A stretch of 64,000 bases of DNA from Oxyruncus cristatus (lineage: Eukaryota; Chordata; Aves; Passeriformes; Cotingidae): contig VXAY01007399.1 of NCBI GenBank assembly GCA_013399855.1, forward strand, positions 27,224 to 91,223, written 5' to 3'. A model generated the notes under the pieces. It was not told where the DNA came from, ran no database searches, and worked only from the letters and a program-made list of their open reading frames with translations. Below are positions 1-13,133 of the stretch, piece after piece (position 1 is the stretch's first letter; each line of letters opens with the position of its first letter). A program made the translations under genes and the position numbers.

Positions 1-1106
1 AGTTTCTAAGAAGCAAGGGTGAACACCTTACTGATCCAAGGCAGATGTCTTTGACACGTGGGAGATTTCCTCACCAAAAGGCAATAAAAACAACTGTAGT
101 ATTTGCACTTTGTACTTAAAAATGTAAATTCACTTTGTAGAAATGAAATATTTAAGCAGACCTTTTTTTAATCTGTGAAAATGTAATGACTAGTTTTGAA
201 AAATTATCACATACAATGTATGTGTATTCTTTTGTTGTCTGAAATATGTAAAACATGTTGGAGATGTAAAAGTTTGCATTTAAATCATTTTTTAGAAAAT
301 AACTTTTTGGTAAACAATAGCACAGAAGCCTGACTCTATGTATTTTGGTTTCAATAGTATGCTTCATTTTTCTTAAAAATATCATTTAACTAGAGTTATG
401 CTGAAAAATCTACTGTATTCTCAATTTTTTCCAAGCAGTGTTGAAAATTTCAGGTTTGTAGGACTGAGAGAATTATGTAAGTTGCTGTTTACTTGGTTTT
501 GCCATTTTTAACTGAACAGATTTTTCATCGGTGGCAATATTTTGTTTTGTTTTGTTTTTATTGTAATTATTAGACTTTCCAAAGATCATGCAATGAGAAT
601 ACAACCACTAATGGATTAAAAAAACCAGTTATTCTACTTGGGATGCTTATAGAAAAATGTATTCTTTTATCCATTTTTAAAGTTCCTTTTATTATACGTT
701 TTGGTAGGATTTTTCTCCTGTTTGCTTTCCCTTGGGTTATTAGTACAGCAAACCAAAAAGGAGTAAAGTGGATTAGATTGTAATGTCACTCCAGTCTAGT
801 TCAGCCTGGGACTAAAAGCATGTTTCTGTGGTCAATGCAAAGCAGGAACAGAGTTCATATGGGTCAGAATTTAAATCTTACTATAGAGATGGGGAAGGAC
901 AAGCAAATGGCTCAACTTTTTTCCTCCTACACCCTATCAATTCTTTAGCTTGCCTCAAGGTCCACTGGAGGTAAAGCTGAACAAATTATGAGCAGTTGCC
1001 CTCAGGAGGGGCTACTCACCTTACCTCTGCCTGAGACTTTTTCCTTGCTGTCTGAAAGAAGTTCTCACCAGTTTTCGTGCCTTCTCTGTCATTTTTTCCC
1101 CTGATG

Positions 1107-1150
1107 TATTTTTTTTTATTTTAATTTTATTTTTTTTTTTTTTTTTATTT
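1107..1150. repeat. T-rich low-complexity tract
   Basis: This is a run of T interrupted by a few A residues, including an uninterrupted stretch of 16 or more T across the 1130-1146 region. It could be the relic of a retroposon poly-A tail read on the opposite strand, but no element body is recognisable beside it, so it is called simple sequence only. Confidence 0.8.
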
Positions 1151-3724
1151 CCATCTGAGGGGAATAAGAATTTGCAGATATGAATTTAGGGCAGGGGACC
1201 CAAATGAAAAAAGCACTGCTTTTGAACAACTGTGAGTTACAAGCAGCTGAGTTGAGCAGTGCATTGGTAGATGGACTGCTGGCATCTAGGAGCTGACAAG
1301 GGAAGGCAGGAATGTTGCAACAAGCAGTGATCTCATTCTGGTTTGTTTAAGTAATGTATGGGATCTGACATGTGACTAGCTAAGCATAATAACACTCTGG
1401 CTTGAACTTGTACCTGGTGAAGCTTTTTTGCAAATAAAGTATAAGCATTTCAATTCTGATGTATGCTGAACTGATAGGAAACACTGTATACAATGGAATC
1501 GTACCCCAGAAATTATGTATTCTAAGCTTTGGCAGCAGGAGAAACCGAGATGCAACTGTGTGTTATCTTGTATTTTTGTTTTAAAAAGTATTTGTTATTC
1601 TTTAATACTGTTAAACTTTGAATTTAATCTTCTTTATAGATTAAAGGTCAGTATGTTATCAAACTATGCTGGTGATTTTTATTTTGCAACACATTTTTCA
1701 ATAGTGAGCCGTGTTGGGAAGCAAATACATACAGTGGTGATTTCACCACTGCATGGAGTTTACAAGAAACCTCATGACTGCACATTCTGTCAATCTACTT
1801 TTTTTTCCTTGTCCCTTTATGGAATTCTCTTCATGCCTTATTCATACCATTGCTTTCTCAAAATAGTGATTTTGAGGCCATACCTTTTGATGCTACTGTC
1901 TCTGTATAGTTTCAGTTTGGTCTCTTACCTTTTCTCAGCAAAGTGAGAGATGACACCTTTTCCCCTCGATGGGACTCTGAGCTGCTGGATAACATTCAGC
2001 CTGGCTGGAAACAATGAGGAGAGGGAGGCAAACCCTGAGAATTCTCAGCACCTGGTTAGGTGGTCGCAGTATGGTTAGTAGCAGCATTTTATAAGGAGGA
2101 TCTAGTTCCCTCACTGTGGCCTTTGGAGACAATATAAATGTAGGCTACCAAATATTTTGCCATGTTCATGGTTTGAAAGTGCACCCCATTTAAAGTAACA
2201 GGGTGTGCGGGGAGGCAGATTTGGACTAGCCGTGTGATTATATAATGAGTAGCCTCAAACACTGATGGAAACACAAATAAATGCAAAAGGCACTCTTATC
2301 TATTCAAAGACTTCTACAACTCAGAGTCATTTAATAACTGTACAATGACTGAAATGTGAGGTGTTTCTTCTTTGTATTTGTTTCTGTCTCATCAATTTTA
2401 TGGGTTTTTTCGATTACCAGCCATTACACCACTTGAATATAAGTAGTATTGACTTCTCATAGTTCTGGTTAGAGTCCATATCCCTGACGAGATCATACTT
2501 GAAAGCTTGAAAATTCACCTTGGGTTCCCGTATCTTCCATATATCCACAGGATATTTAAACTTGAATAAATCTTGGTCTTTCTAGTTGTAACCAAGTATG
2601 TTCTTGATACCAAAAAGGAATCCATGGGAATAGGCCCTTAGACTCACACTGTAGTCCTGATGTTTATTTAGTTACACAGTAATTAATTAGTTCTAGTTTT
2701 TATCCTATTCCATGTGTAACAGTTTAGCTTCAATTTTTATTATGTTCTTATTGAAAACACAAATAGTATTCTACTTCTCATTGACCAATATTTGTTCTAG
2801 TTCCAGCTATTGCTGAGCATATTTGTTTAGAGCTTTTAAAGGGTTGTAAATAGAAGACTACAAGGTTTGAAAAATATGTATGTATTTAGTGATTTGTCCA
2901 GCCTGTTGCAGTGTCCATTAGTCAACAGGCCACACAGTGGGAAATGTTCCATGTTTTGTCAACACTTTGAAAAACTTTCTCATTTTGTTCCCATCCCTAA
3001 ATATAGGCCAATTTCATAGTTCAAGTTTTACCAAAACCACTTAATTCTCAGTCTTCTCCCAGTCTAACAACATGCCAAGCTTTCAGATACTCGTTTTGTA
3101 GAACTGGGACCTAGATGATGACTCTGAATGAAAATTTTTCTTGCTAATATAATTTCAGATATTACAAGAGTGAAAGTGAGAAGACTTTAACAATACCCAC
3201 TGCATATAAATAGAGGAATACACTGAAGTTTTTTTATTTGAACCAGGCTTTTGCCCTTCATAAGTACCATAAGCCATGGAGAAAGCAGGTATTCCTAGAA
3301 AGCTGGAAGTAAAACAAAAATATAGATTAAATCACTAAAAACATTTAACTGTGTCCAAGATTTGATAGAATTTATTAATATTTTCCTTTTGCAGTAGTAA
3401 TAAAAGATGGATTTATGGAGGTTAAGAAATCTTTGCTGGCAAAGATAATGCAGTTGTGCCTTTTAAATATTTACACTAGTGTATTACATAGCTGTTATAG
3501 AAACTAACGTGAAGAGTTTTTAATGCAGAAAGTGAAAAGTTTTTTACTTTTGTTTCTTTAGGATGGCAAATTGATGTAATTTTTGGGGTAATTACTTTGA
3601 CATTAAATAGGAACCAACTAAGTTTATCGATGTCTTAAACACTGAATAATTGTAGTAAATTATTGGTAGAAACTGTACTCTTTGTCCCATTTAATTGTTC
3701 CAGTTCAAGTTTTGTAAATGAAAA

Positions 3725-3748
3725 TATGCCCTTTGTTTAAAGGGCATA
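3725..3748. repeat. Perfect 10-bp inverted repeat (hairpin, GTTT loop)
   Basis: The left arm TATGCCCTTT (3725-3734) is exactly complementary to the right arm AAAGGGCATA (3739-3748), separated by the four bases GTTT. There is no T-run that would make it a terminator, and the stem is far too short for a microRNA precursor. It may be chance or a small cruciform-prone site. Confidence 0.85.
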
Positions 3749-5628
3749 AATAATATATTTTATTTTTTTTCTTAAAACAAAAACTCACGTAGAAAGCATT
3801 CAGAACAACACATTTCTCTAGAACACCCAATTAGAGGGATAACAGGGAGACAATTCTATTTTTATCTAGGTTAACAATAGAAATGTATGCATATATGTCC
3901 ACCTTCCCTTTTTCATTATACACTTTGTCCTCTCACTGCTGCTATACAAAGTTTTTGGAACGGAAGGTAGTGAAATGAGAGTCCATTCAGTGCATGTGAA
4001 TGATCTTTTCTATAAAATAGAGTCATCTGAGTCATCCTTTCCCTAGATACTCTCTTTACTGATTATCAATTCAATGCATAGGATTGCTTGCTTCATATCA
4101 AATACAGAATCCTTCTCTGCACAGGCATGGAACCCATTCTTGGCTAAATGGGTACTTTGAGAAGAAAATCATTCATAAATGATCAGCACAGTCTATGAGA
4201 TTTTAGGTGGACAGCTGTAAGTTTTTATTAAGCCACAATAAGCAGTTTATAAAGATTTACAAAGCTCACTCAGTATGTGAAGTGCATCCATGAAGATGCT
4301 TATATTCAGTTAGAAAAAAAAAAGAAAAATGTGGTGAACGAAGTTTCCATTGAGAAACACTGTTACACTAAACCATGACTGACTAAGCTCATGTGATTGA
4401 GGTTTTCTACGAAACTTCTCTTTTAATGGATTTTTGATGGTTATTTTTATGTTGAAAATTCTTTATCTAACAAGCATGAAGTGTCAACACGGAAAGGGCA
4501 CATTTGAACAACCAGTTTTGTCCCAAAAATTAAATATTTCAAAAAGCAGGAACATTCTTGCTCTTCCACAAACTTTAAAAAAAGAAAAATCATATTTGTT
4601 TGAAAGAACATTAATTTGCCATGATTTGTCTGAGTTTTTTAGTGCCTTGCTGTCCCTGTATGAGGCAAAGAAATGCTAAATTTTCATTTAACGGGACTGG
4701 GGTTTGATGAACTGATAGATTTAGCACTGAAACATGAAGATAACTTCAATATGGGTAAGGGTACTTATATTAGTTTGTACTTATGCAACACTGTTGAAGG
4801 AGTGTGAATTAGTGACCCTCAGAAATATAAAGGGCACTATTCCAACTTGCAAAACAAGACTACCATGGGTCTGATTGCAAACACCCTCAAACCTAAAATA
4901 ATCTAGCATATCTCATTTCACTCAAAGGCCAATGTGAACCAAACCTCATTTTCAGCACTACCCAAGGAACATCTCTAGCTCTGTTGGTGTGCAGCTTCCC
5001 AGGTAGTCTTCCTGAATCCACAGCTCAGGTACAGTCTTCTGAGATCCCCAGGCTGTGATACTAGTGGGACCAAGATCCAGAACAAAGGACACAAGAAAAA
5101 ACGTGATGACAGACACTGTAAATTACAATATATTACTCCATAGCTCAGATTTTTTTCCCCTGGTTGACTGGGTTGCATTGAAAACTCCTTCCCTGTATCA
5201 TAAATGACAAACCTGAGCAACTTGCTTCTTAATCCATCAAATCCATACTCAGAGTGACAGAACATCATTCCTCAACTGAGTGGCAGTCAATGTGAGTCTC
5301 AGCTAAAGGGCATTTGAGAAATACTGTGGCCTCTCAATAGTTTCATTTGCACAGTTAACTACCACTGATCAATTCCTCTTTCTGCTCAGCACCATATGAT
5401 GGAGCAGTGTCAGCACACATCCGTTCTTTAGTGCTCTGCAGATGAGAGGTGTGCTTCTCCTTCCGTAGCATATTTCTTTGTGTTGCGTGTTCAGCATTGA
5501 GGAAGGAAGCTTGTTCTCTATTCATCTCTTGCTGTTATCCCAGGAACCTGAACTGCATCAATTGCTGCTTTATAGATGTTTCAAGAAATGTTTTGCAACA
5601 CAAAATATGGGACAGAAGAGGTGCTGAA

Positions 5629-6008
5629 TGGAAAAAAAAAAAACGGTTTAAAAAAGGATAATGAAAAAAAAAAAAGGGAGTGAGAAGAAAAATTAGGCAA
5701 AGGAAGAGAGAGAAGAGAGAAGTGAAAGGAGGATCATGGAGATACCACTGAGTGGTGAACTGAGGAAGGTGGCCAGAACGCTTTTGCTAAAGCCAGATGA
5801 GGGAATGAAGGAGGAGCAGGCAAAGAGACAGAACAATTAAGGAAGGAGAGATAGCAGGTAGAAATGGGAGGAGAACATAAAAGGGGAGGAATGGAAACAA
5901 AGCAAGGATAGAAATGGCAAAGATAGAAAGAAACAGAATGTTCAATGAAAAGTCAGAGAGGCCCAGGGGAGAAAGAGAAGAGAAGGGATATAGGTGAAAC
6001 GGAGACAG
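5629..6008. repeat. Purine-biased (GA-rich) tract
   Basis: The + strand is dominated by A and G for about 380 bases. It begins with A-runs at 5632-5643 and 5664-5675 and continues as degenerate GGA, GAGA and GAAA words. A more mixed insert lies at roughly 5745-5800. There is no strict repeat unit, so this is a low-complexity purine tract rather than a microsatellite. Open frames on the opposite strand here are products of the composition, being rich in Leu, Ser, Phe and Pro. Such tracts can adopt triplex-type structures, but nothing shows that it does so here. Confidence 0.8.
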
Positions 6009-9000
6009 CAAATTTCCTCTTACTGGGCACAGCATCACTTTCTGACCAGTATGATAGGTCCATCCTGCCTTTGGATTGTTTCCCTGTCCATTCATAAAGT
6101 CTGAATTTGGTCCTCAGTATCGCAGTGACTCCAGTGCTTTGTTCCAAAAGGTATTTTTTTCATGGCCAATCTCAAGGCTTCTTTTAGATCCAGGAAATCT
6201 GAGCAACATTTAATGAAAATGTGAAAGAGGAAACCAGCATATTTTTAAATTAAGAGCAGATTTGAGTAGGATGAGGAAATCTGAACCACAACAAAGACAA
6301 ATTTTCTTTTGTATTTCTTATTCAGTAAAGATGCAAGCAAAGGGTAATTAGATTTTTTAATAGTTTTTTTATTTCGTTCATTGTATCAATAGATCTTCTA
6401 TGGGCTTGGATGATACCCTACAGTTTAACATTTTCTTTAATCAACACATTGATGGCAAAGGATAACAACAGGATTTCGTGTTTTTTTTGGTTTGGGTTTT
6501 TTTTGTGGTTGCCTTCATGTTCAATCCTGGGGTGGTTAAAAGCTAATTATTTAAATACTTCCCAAAATCTTTAACCTTTAAAGGTTTGTATCTCTGTGAG
6601 AGAGAAAAAGGCAGAAAAACAGAATGCAAGAAAGATGATCAAGAAAATTTTGGAGCCCAAAGAAAATATCATAGGTTAAAATCAGAAGTACTTTCAGGGT
6701 ACCAAATATTTCCATGACCTGATGACAAGGAGTTTAACTTCATTAGCTTTAAATAGTCATCTGGAAAATGACTTGGAAAACACCTGATGACAAGAAATGT
6801 CTCACACTTCAGATTTTCAGCAGTGCAGTGAAGAAGGTAGAGGAGCAAGTCACATGGTGTACTAATGCAAATAGCAAACTGGCATAGCCTGGGAAGGCTC
6901 TAGGGAGAGGGTGGGAAGGGATTTCAGCTGGGTGCAGCTGGAACCAAAGAAATGAAACAGTAAGTTTCATATTAATTTTCCCTCTTAAGTCTTACTTTAG
7001 TTTGCATTGCTGTTATATAGGCCTTGTCACAGGAGAGAAGTCAGTAATGGGTACTTTAGCAACTTTGGTCAATTGCAACTGTTGGTGTATATTTTATGTT
7101 ATTATTTTATTGTGTTTTTTCCCTTGGGGGCTCAAAACAGTCTTTCACACCACGAAACACCACACCTGTACTGCTTGATGTCTAAACTGTATGGTATTGC
7201 TAATCTTCTGGAAAATAGAAAAAAAACAATTGAAAGAGAACTAACAGGACAGATCATGCAGCATCACTATATTGGTGACAATGCTTTGCTGATGCTATTT
7301 TCATATTTTGCTCTTCATGAATATAGATAATCATTATCTTTCATCATAATTTAATTAATCACTACTTTAAAAATAAGAAACAATGCAAACAATCAAAAAA
7401 TCATCTATTTTAGTGATGCCTTAAAATCTAGATTATATTTTAGGCAACATTAGGAAAAGAAAAATTAAATTCTTCCAGTATCTGAAATTTATTAAAGTTT
7501 ATCATCATTTACACACATTTCCATAAGCAAAATTCAGCTCACATTGATCTACTGCTTGGTTCCATCACGCTACAGGATTTCGCAGAAGAGTTTTGCATTG
7601 TTCGAGTGTCTGCCATAAATATAAGGGAGTTGAATATTTTTTTTCCTAACCCCCCTGTGTTTGTAGTCTATCACAAAACCATGAGATATGTATGTGGCTG
7701 ACAGCCTTTGTTTCGAAGATAGCAAGGAGTGGAATGAAAATGATTGAAGTGGAAGTGCAAAGGCAAAACTACATGTGGAAACTTGTAAAATGCCTTTTTG
7801 GACTATATGTAAGCTTGCGTTTTAGTGAATTTTCAACTCAGTTTTCAAAAACCAATATTTAATAGGTTGCAAAGTAGGATATGTTTGCTGCAGGAAAATG
7901 TGTACAGATGTTTCTGCATGTAAAGATAATGCCCTCTGTCTAATAGCCTTTGAGAATTGCCTCCAATAAACAGTCTTGTAGTTAACAGCAAAACCTGTGT
8001 TTATTCAGACAACATAACATTGAGGTAGATTTCTATTCCCACATAAAGAAACTTACCTTTCTCTAAAACACTGTGCAGACCAGCTGTGCTCTCCTTCCCT
8101 GGGAACGTTAAAGCAGTTTCAAGACCAGAGCCTGGAACTTTAATGAGCACAGCGTGGATTTAAAGAGTAAGCCAGATTTGAGAGGGGAATGGAAGCATCA
8201 CTTTATCACATCTTGTTTCTGTGAGAGTCAACATACAAAAGCTCTCACAAGTAGTGAGTTAAGATACTCTGAAATAAAAGTATGCCCAGTTCCCTGGAAC
8301 CAGGGGCTGCCAGTGAAGTGAGTGCAGGCTGTGAGCTAACCTGCTTGCAAAGTGCTGCTGCCATTTCCCCTTCCACCTCAGCCTACAGCGTGGTGTGTTA
8401 CACTCTCATACTCCATTCACTGTGGAGTTTCTCATGCTCTTTGCCTTAAAAACCTGTCAGGAGGGTGCTGCTAGATGGGCTAAATGTACATCTGGTTGGG
8501 TGCCAGGTTTAAATGTGGTGCTTGGGTCCATTTCAAAGCAGGGCTCCAGCACCATCACTTCAGATCATGATTTTGTGGGCTCAGACACAGAGTGAGGCTC
8601 CGGACAAGCCCCAGCATGAGCCATCCCTACAAATGGTGCCTGGCTCACAGCAACCTTCCCATTAGGCTTAATAAGCATAGGCATGAATAAGCAGATGAAA
8701 CAGATGGGACATATTCTGAATTGCAGAAGTGCTCAAGGGTTGGCTTCCATGAACAGGGAGGAGAAATAATCATTTGCCAAGACTAAGTTAGGGCAACCAA
8801 TAGTTTGAATTTAATTCTCATTTAGACCTTAGACAAGGACATAGTTAGCCCCAGCTGCAAAGGAATATATCTGTGCTTATTGGCTGACTTTTTGAGTAAT
8901 GAGTAGTATGAATCCAAGATAGGGATTTCAATAACAAGGCAATGTTGGTTTTATGGACCAAATATATTTTATTAAGTTTAATTTTATTTTTTCTCATGGG

Positions 9001-12000
9001 TGAAGCTAGGATCAAAGTAGCTAATGTGTAATCCAGACATCTGTACTGATGTAATGGTTTAGACCATCATCAGAAGGAAAAAAACGTTGATCCACATATT
9101 GTGAAAAGTCAGCAAATTATAAGTTTTACAGTGAGGGATCTAAAGAAAGTTGACTTAGGAGCAAGTGCATAATATAAAATTTAGCAGTCAATCAAGAAAT
9201 TAGCTTTATGCACTGTTTCTAATAGTGGATAAAATCTGACCTGCTAAAGAGAATCATAGAATTTATATGCAATGATTGTATCCTAGTTGAGTTTCACCAT
9301 CCTTGTACAAGTCTTCTGAGAACCTATTTTCAGTAATAGAACAAGTTTGGCAGCCCAGACTATTCACACATCTGTTTCCAGGAGCGTGGCAAATCTGCAG
9401 TTTGCATCACAAACTGGATTGCACATGTTCTAGAAAGTCTTGGGCACTGACTCTGAAAAAAAAAAAAATAGTATGGGTTGGTTTAAAATGATTTCCAGGT
9501 TTAATTTAGTTAGTTACTCTGAAAACAGAAACTTACTTAAATTCTCAACAACAGCAGAGAGACTGAAGTCTTACTATAAAGCTTTTTGGCTGCACTGAGT
9601 GATGGTGAAGTTTGTGGTGAATAATTCTTGTTGGCCACCAGAAGTCAGAAAACAAAAGTGAATTACTAACTTCAGTCTCAGTCGACTTGAAGCAAGTTTT
9701 GTTACCTGTCTGACTAGCACATGCATCACACAGAAGATTCATGTTTAGTTATATTCTCTTTTTGGGTCTGCTAACAACTGAAATACAAGATGTATACCAG
9801 CAAGTTCTCAGTAACTTTCCATGTTGGGAACGGATGTGAAACCTGAGGCATAATGCAAAACACTAGAAATTATTTCAAGCAGGATTATGAGTGTAGTCAA
9901 GACATGTAAAAAGAGAAGTGAAGTCAAGTCATTGCAGTGAAAATGCATTTTCTTTGCAGGTTTAGAAGTTATGCCTGCCATTTCTATTGCTCTGGGAAAC
10001 ATTCTGACACCCTCAGTGCTAATCTATTGTTCTTCTAATTTAAGGCTATAATCTGTGTTTCCAAAGCACATAGAAACTCCCAACTACTGTGATCACTAGG
10101 GCCACCAAGCATGGGAAATAACATAGTTAATTCCAACACTTTCAACATTACATAAGGCATTCACTAGATTGGAGTCAAATGTCTTGGCACCAGCAGGTGT
10201 CAAAGAATGTTATAGACTTGTGACTTGATAGGAATTCCATATGCTTCATCAGATTGGTAACTTAAATATGGATTCAGGCAGTACCATTGTTCCTGAAAAC
10301 ATAGTGAATGAAATTTAGTTTCATTGTAACATTCTCAGGATAAATGCTATTTTTTCATAATCTTTTTATGGGACTATTTTTGAAATGTCTTTGTTAGAAC
10401 AACATCAATTACTCTTTCTTTTTTCTCAGCTTGTCTTCTCTTTTAGAGATCAACTGTCCTGTCAATTTGCTAATGCAGGAACAGGATAGTAGATTCCTAA
10501 AAGAGTAGCTCCTCACCTTTTTCAGTTTGCAAATCTATTTTTTTTTTTCAAAGGAGTTGTTTTCTCTTCTTGATTAAATACAAGGTACTATCAAACAGTA
10601 GATCTTTCTTGGCCATGTTTTGCAGATTTCTCAGAAAGAGTCCATGGACCATCAGAAGATACAGTTCATGGTTCTAGACTACCACAGTATTGAGAGAATA
10701 CTGATAATATGTATGATACTACATATGAATCAACTACCCCTTATTTTCATCTGCTAATACTTGTTGCACCTTGGAAAAAAATCAGTTCTGCCATGAGGTC
10801 AACTGGAAAATCTGATTTCTCCCAGTTTGCAAATTAACTGATATTATAGCCTAGCAAATTTGCTGGTTTGTGTTTTGGTATCTGTAGCAGTGCTGCTGAT
10901 TGCCTGGATTACAGTGTATTTGTATGTCCTTTTGAATCTGTCTCTGGTCACATGTAATGAAATGAAGAATTCCTCAGAGCTCTAGAGACAAACCACTTCA
11001 TCAAATAACATTACTGCAGATCCCAAACACAGAGATGTGCAAAGCAAATATCACCAGGTTCCTCTGGTGATTTTTCTTCATAGTCACTGAAAGTTTATCA
11101 TATGCAAATGTTTAGCTGGTAATTATATAGGTGGGGAAGACTTTCTATGTGCTTCTGTGGGGACAGAATTTCACTTCTTAAATCATGGTTGGTGTATCCC
11201 TGAAGATATTCACTGACTCATACAGAATTCTGAGCCTGGAGGAATAGTGACTGGGTGAGGGTCTATGTAAACAGAGGCCTACTGACAGGAAGTCAGACTG
11301 TGGATTATGTGGTTCTTCTTAGCTTTAACAGCTTGTGAATTTCAAAATAGATGTACAATACTGAGGAAGAAAGTTGAAATACCTTTAATGCCACTCATTT
11401 AAAAGAACTGTTCAACATAGCATTTAATTAGAGGTGAGATTAACTTGTAGTACATGGATCTGTCAAACTTTACCGATGCTTGTTTTCCAGGAGGTAATAC
11501 TGGCTCCAACATCTAATTCCAGGCATGCTACTTTAGATTTCAAGTTTATTCTATCCTCTCTTTAAAGTAAATAAAGATTAAAAGTTTGCACAACAGTGAG
11601 CCATTTAGTTGTTACCAAAGCCCAATGGCACTTTTCTTTCTTGTTCATTACAAAGTAGAAGTGGGGGGAAAAAAAATACTAGCCACTCTTGTTTTGACTA
11701 ATACTGTGAATCTTAGGTTTGTTTCTCATTTTATCTGTCTTTGCACAATGAAGTGTAACTGTGTTGGGATGAAAGCTTTGAGAGACTGTCCTGAGACCGT
11801 CTGTCTCTACAGAAATTGAGCTGACCAAAGAAACTTTGCTTACCCCCCTGCTCCCTGTCCATAAGCAGTCAAACTTCCCCTTGACCCTACTGAGAGTTAC
11901 CTATCAATGAAACTCAGCAAACCAAACAGAAATTTATTGAAGCACTTTCTACATGAGACACTCTTGGGAAGCGCTTGCAGATTCAAACAGTGGAGAGGCT

Positions 12001-13105
12001 ACATCTGGATTCGCCCAAGTGTGTCTATCCGAGAGTCTCACCCTTCATGTTACATTAACTTGTTTAGGCATTTCCCAGGAATGCAAAGAGGTCCTGATGG
12101 AGAAGTATAAACAAGTTTCATGAAGCTAATTATATAAATAGACACAGAAAGAAGTAAATACTGGAAGTAGGCTAAAAAAAAAAAAAATATTTCTATGAGC
12201 AGTTGATAGTGCTTAATTTCTGATGGTTTGACATGTGTAATTTAATTTCCTGTTATCTAATAAGATGCAATAGACTTGTGGAAAGAATATTGAAGATCCT
12301 CACTCCTTTGTTCTGAAATTGTCTGCAGAGTTCAAAATTTATTAGAAATACACATAAACACATCACACTTGCTTAGGAGTCCTGGGTAACAGCACATAGG
12401 AGGGGACAAAAAGTTTCAGACTTTGACGCTTTAAAACAACTGCCTAAAAACATGCTGTGATGCTCTAACCATTTTTACATGAAGGCATGATTGAGTACTC
12501 TGAAAAAAACAGATCTCCTCTTGGGGTGCCTACCACCACAGATATGAAATCTTTATCCCAGGGCATAACTCACATTCACTGATTGATTTTATAGTGAAAT
12601 ATCAAAGCTCAGTTTGCCAGAGAATGCTGATAATAGCATCTTTCAAAGCTTTCCTCCAGATGAAGCATCTGTCCTCCTGCTGCTATGCCGGTGTCTATAA
12701 AATACACTATCACTAGCTCACAATTGATTTTTATTGTGTTAAATGAAACCAGAAGTCTGGTTTGGTTTAGATTATTGTTTCATTTATTAATAATAAATAC
12801 AATTTCTCCAACAGGCTAATAAATGCAAACTAGTTTGTGTGTTATAGCTGAGCTTACTGTTAGTGCTGTAGGGGAACAGTAACACAACAGTTCTTAAAAA
12901 TTCAGTCGGTTCAAACTGCTTAGAATCTTACTAGAGTAAAAAATCAGAATTGCAGAGGTGTTTGTAATGATTACTTAGCAACTCCAGTTGAAGAAATATA
13001 TTGTTTAAAGTAAAACTTTGTTATTGTTCTTTGGCTATGAGCAATCATATACTTTTGAAGAGCCTACATATTTTTCCTAGCCAGTATTAACATATAATTA
13101 CACAA
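6009..13105. other. Unique sequence, no gene recognised
   Basis: This stretch is AT-rich and non-repetitive to the eye. It contains only short homopolymers, for example T-runs at 6480-6488 and 10541-10549 and A-runs near 9458-9469 and 12174-12187. A modestly GC-richer patch at about 8280-8660 contains a 66-codon open frame that resembles nothing I know. No CR1 body, tRNA gene, CpG island or splice-flanked conserved exon was recognised. Confidence 0.55.
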
Positions 13106-13133
13106 TTTAGTTGAAAGATACCTTTCAACTAAA
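13106..13133. repeat. Perfect 12-bp inverted repeat (hairpin, ATAC loop)
   Basis: The arm TTTAGTTGAAAG (13106-13117) is followed by ATAC (13118-13121) and the exact reverse complement CTTTCAACTAAA (13122-13133). It is the longest perfect short-loop hairpin of mixed composition that I noticed in the window. The stem is too short for a canonical microRNA precursor, and flanking bases do not extend it. Confidence 0.9.

Larger units (their letters stand above)
1..5628. other. Unique AT-rich sequence, no gene recognised
   Basis: I see no supported gene here. The longest open frame (1515-1946, +, 143 codons) is rich in Leu, Phe, Ser and Cys, as expected from AT-rich noncoding sequence. It has no family resemblance, and I see no convincing splice sites around it. 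Local low-complexity patches include a TTTTG run near 540-562 and a T-rich tract at 1107-1150. An AATAAA hexamer occurs at 1433-1438, but such hexamers are common in sequence of this composition and it is not evidence of a transcript end. The first ~700 bases have the texture of a 3' UTR or conserved intronic DNA, but nothing in the sequence proves transcription. Confidence 0.6.

Noticed and set aside
1515..1946. 143-codon open frame on the + strand
   Set aside because: Composition is that of AT-rich noncoding DNA. There is no recognisable domain, no supporting splice or promoter context, and no family resemblance.
9252..9266. AATCATAGAATTT as a CR1 tail
   Set aside because: A single short match to the terminal octamer with no adjoining CR1 sequence.
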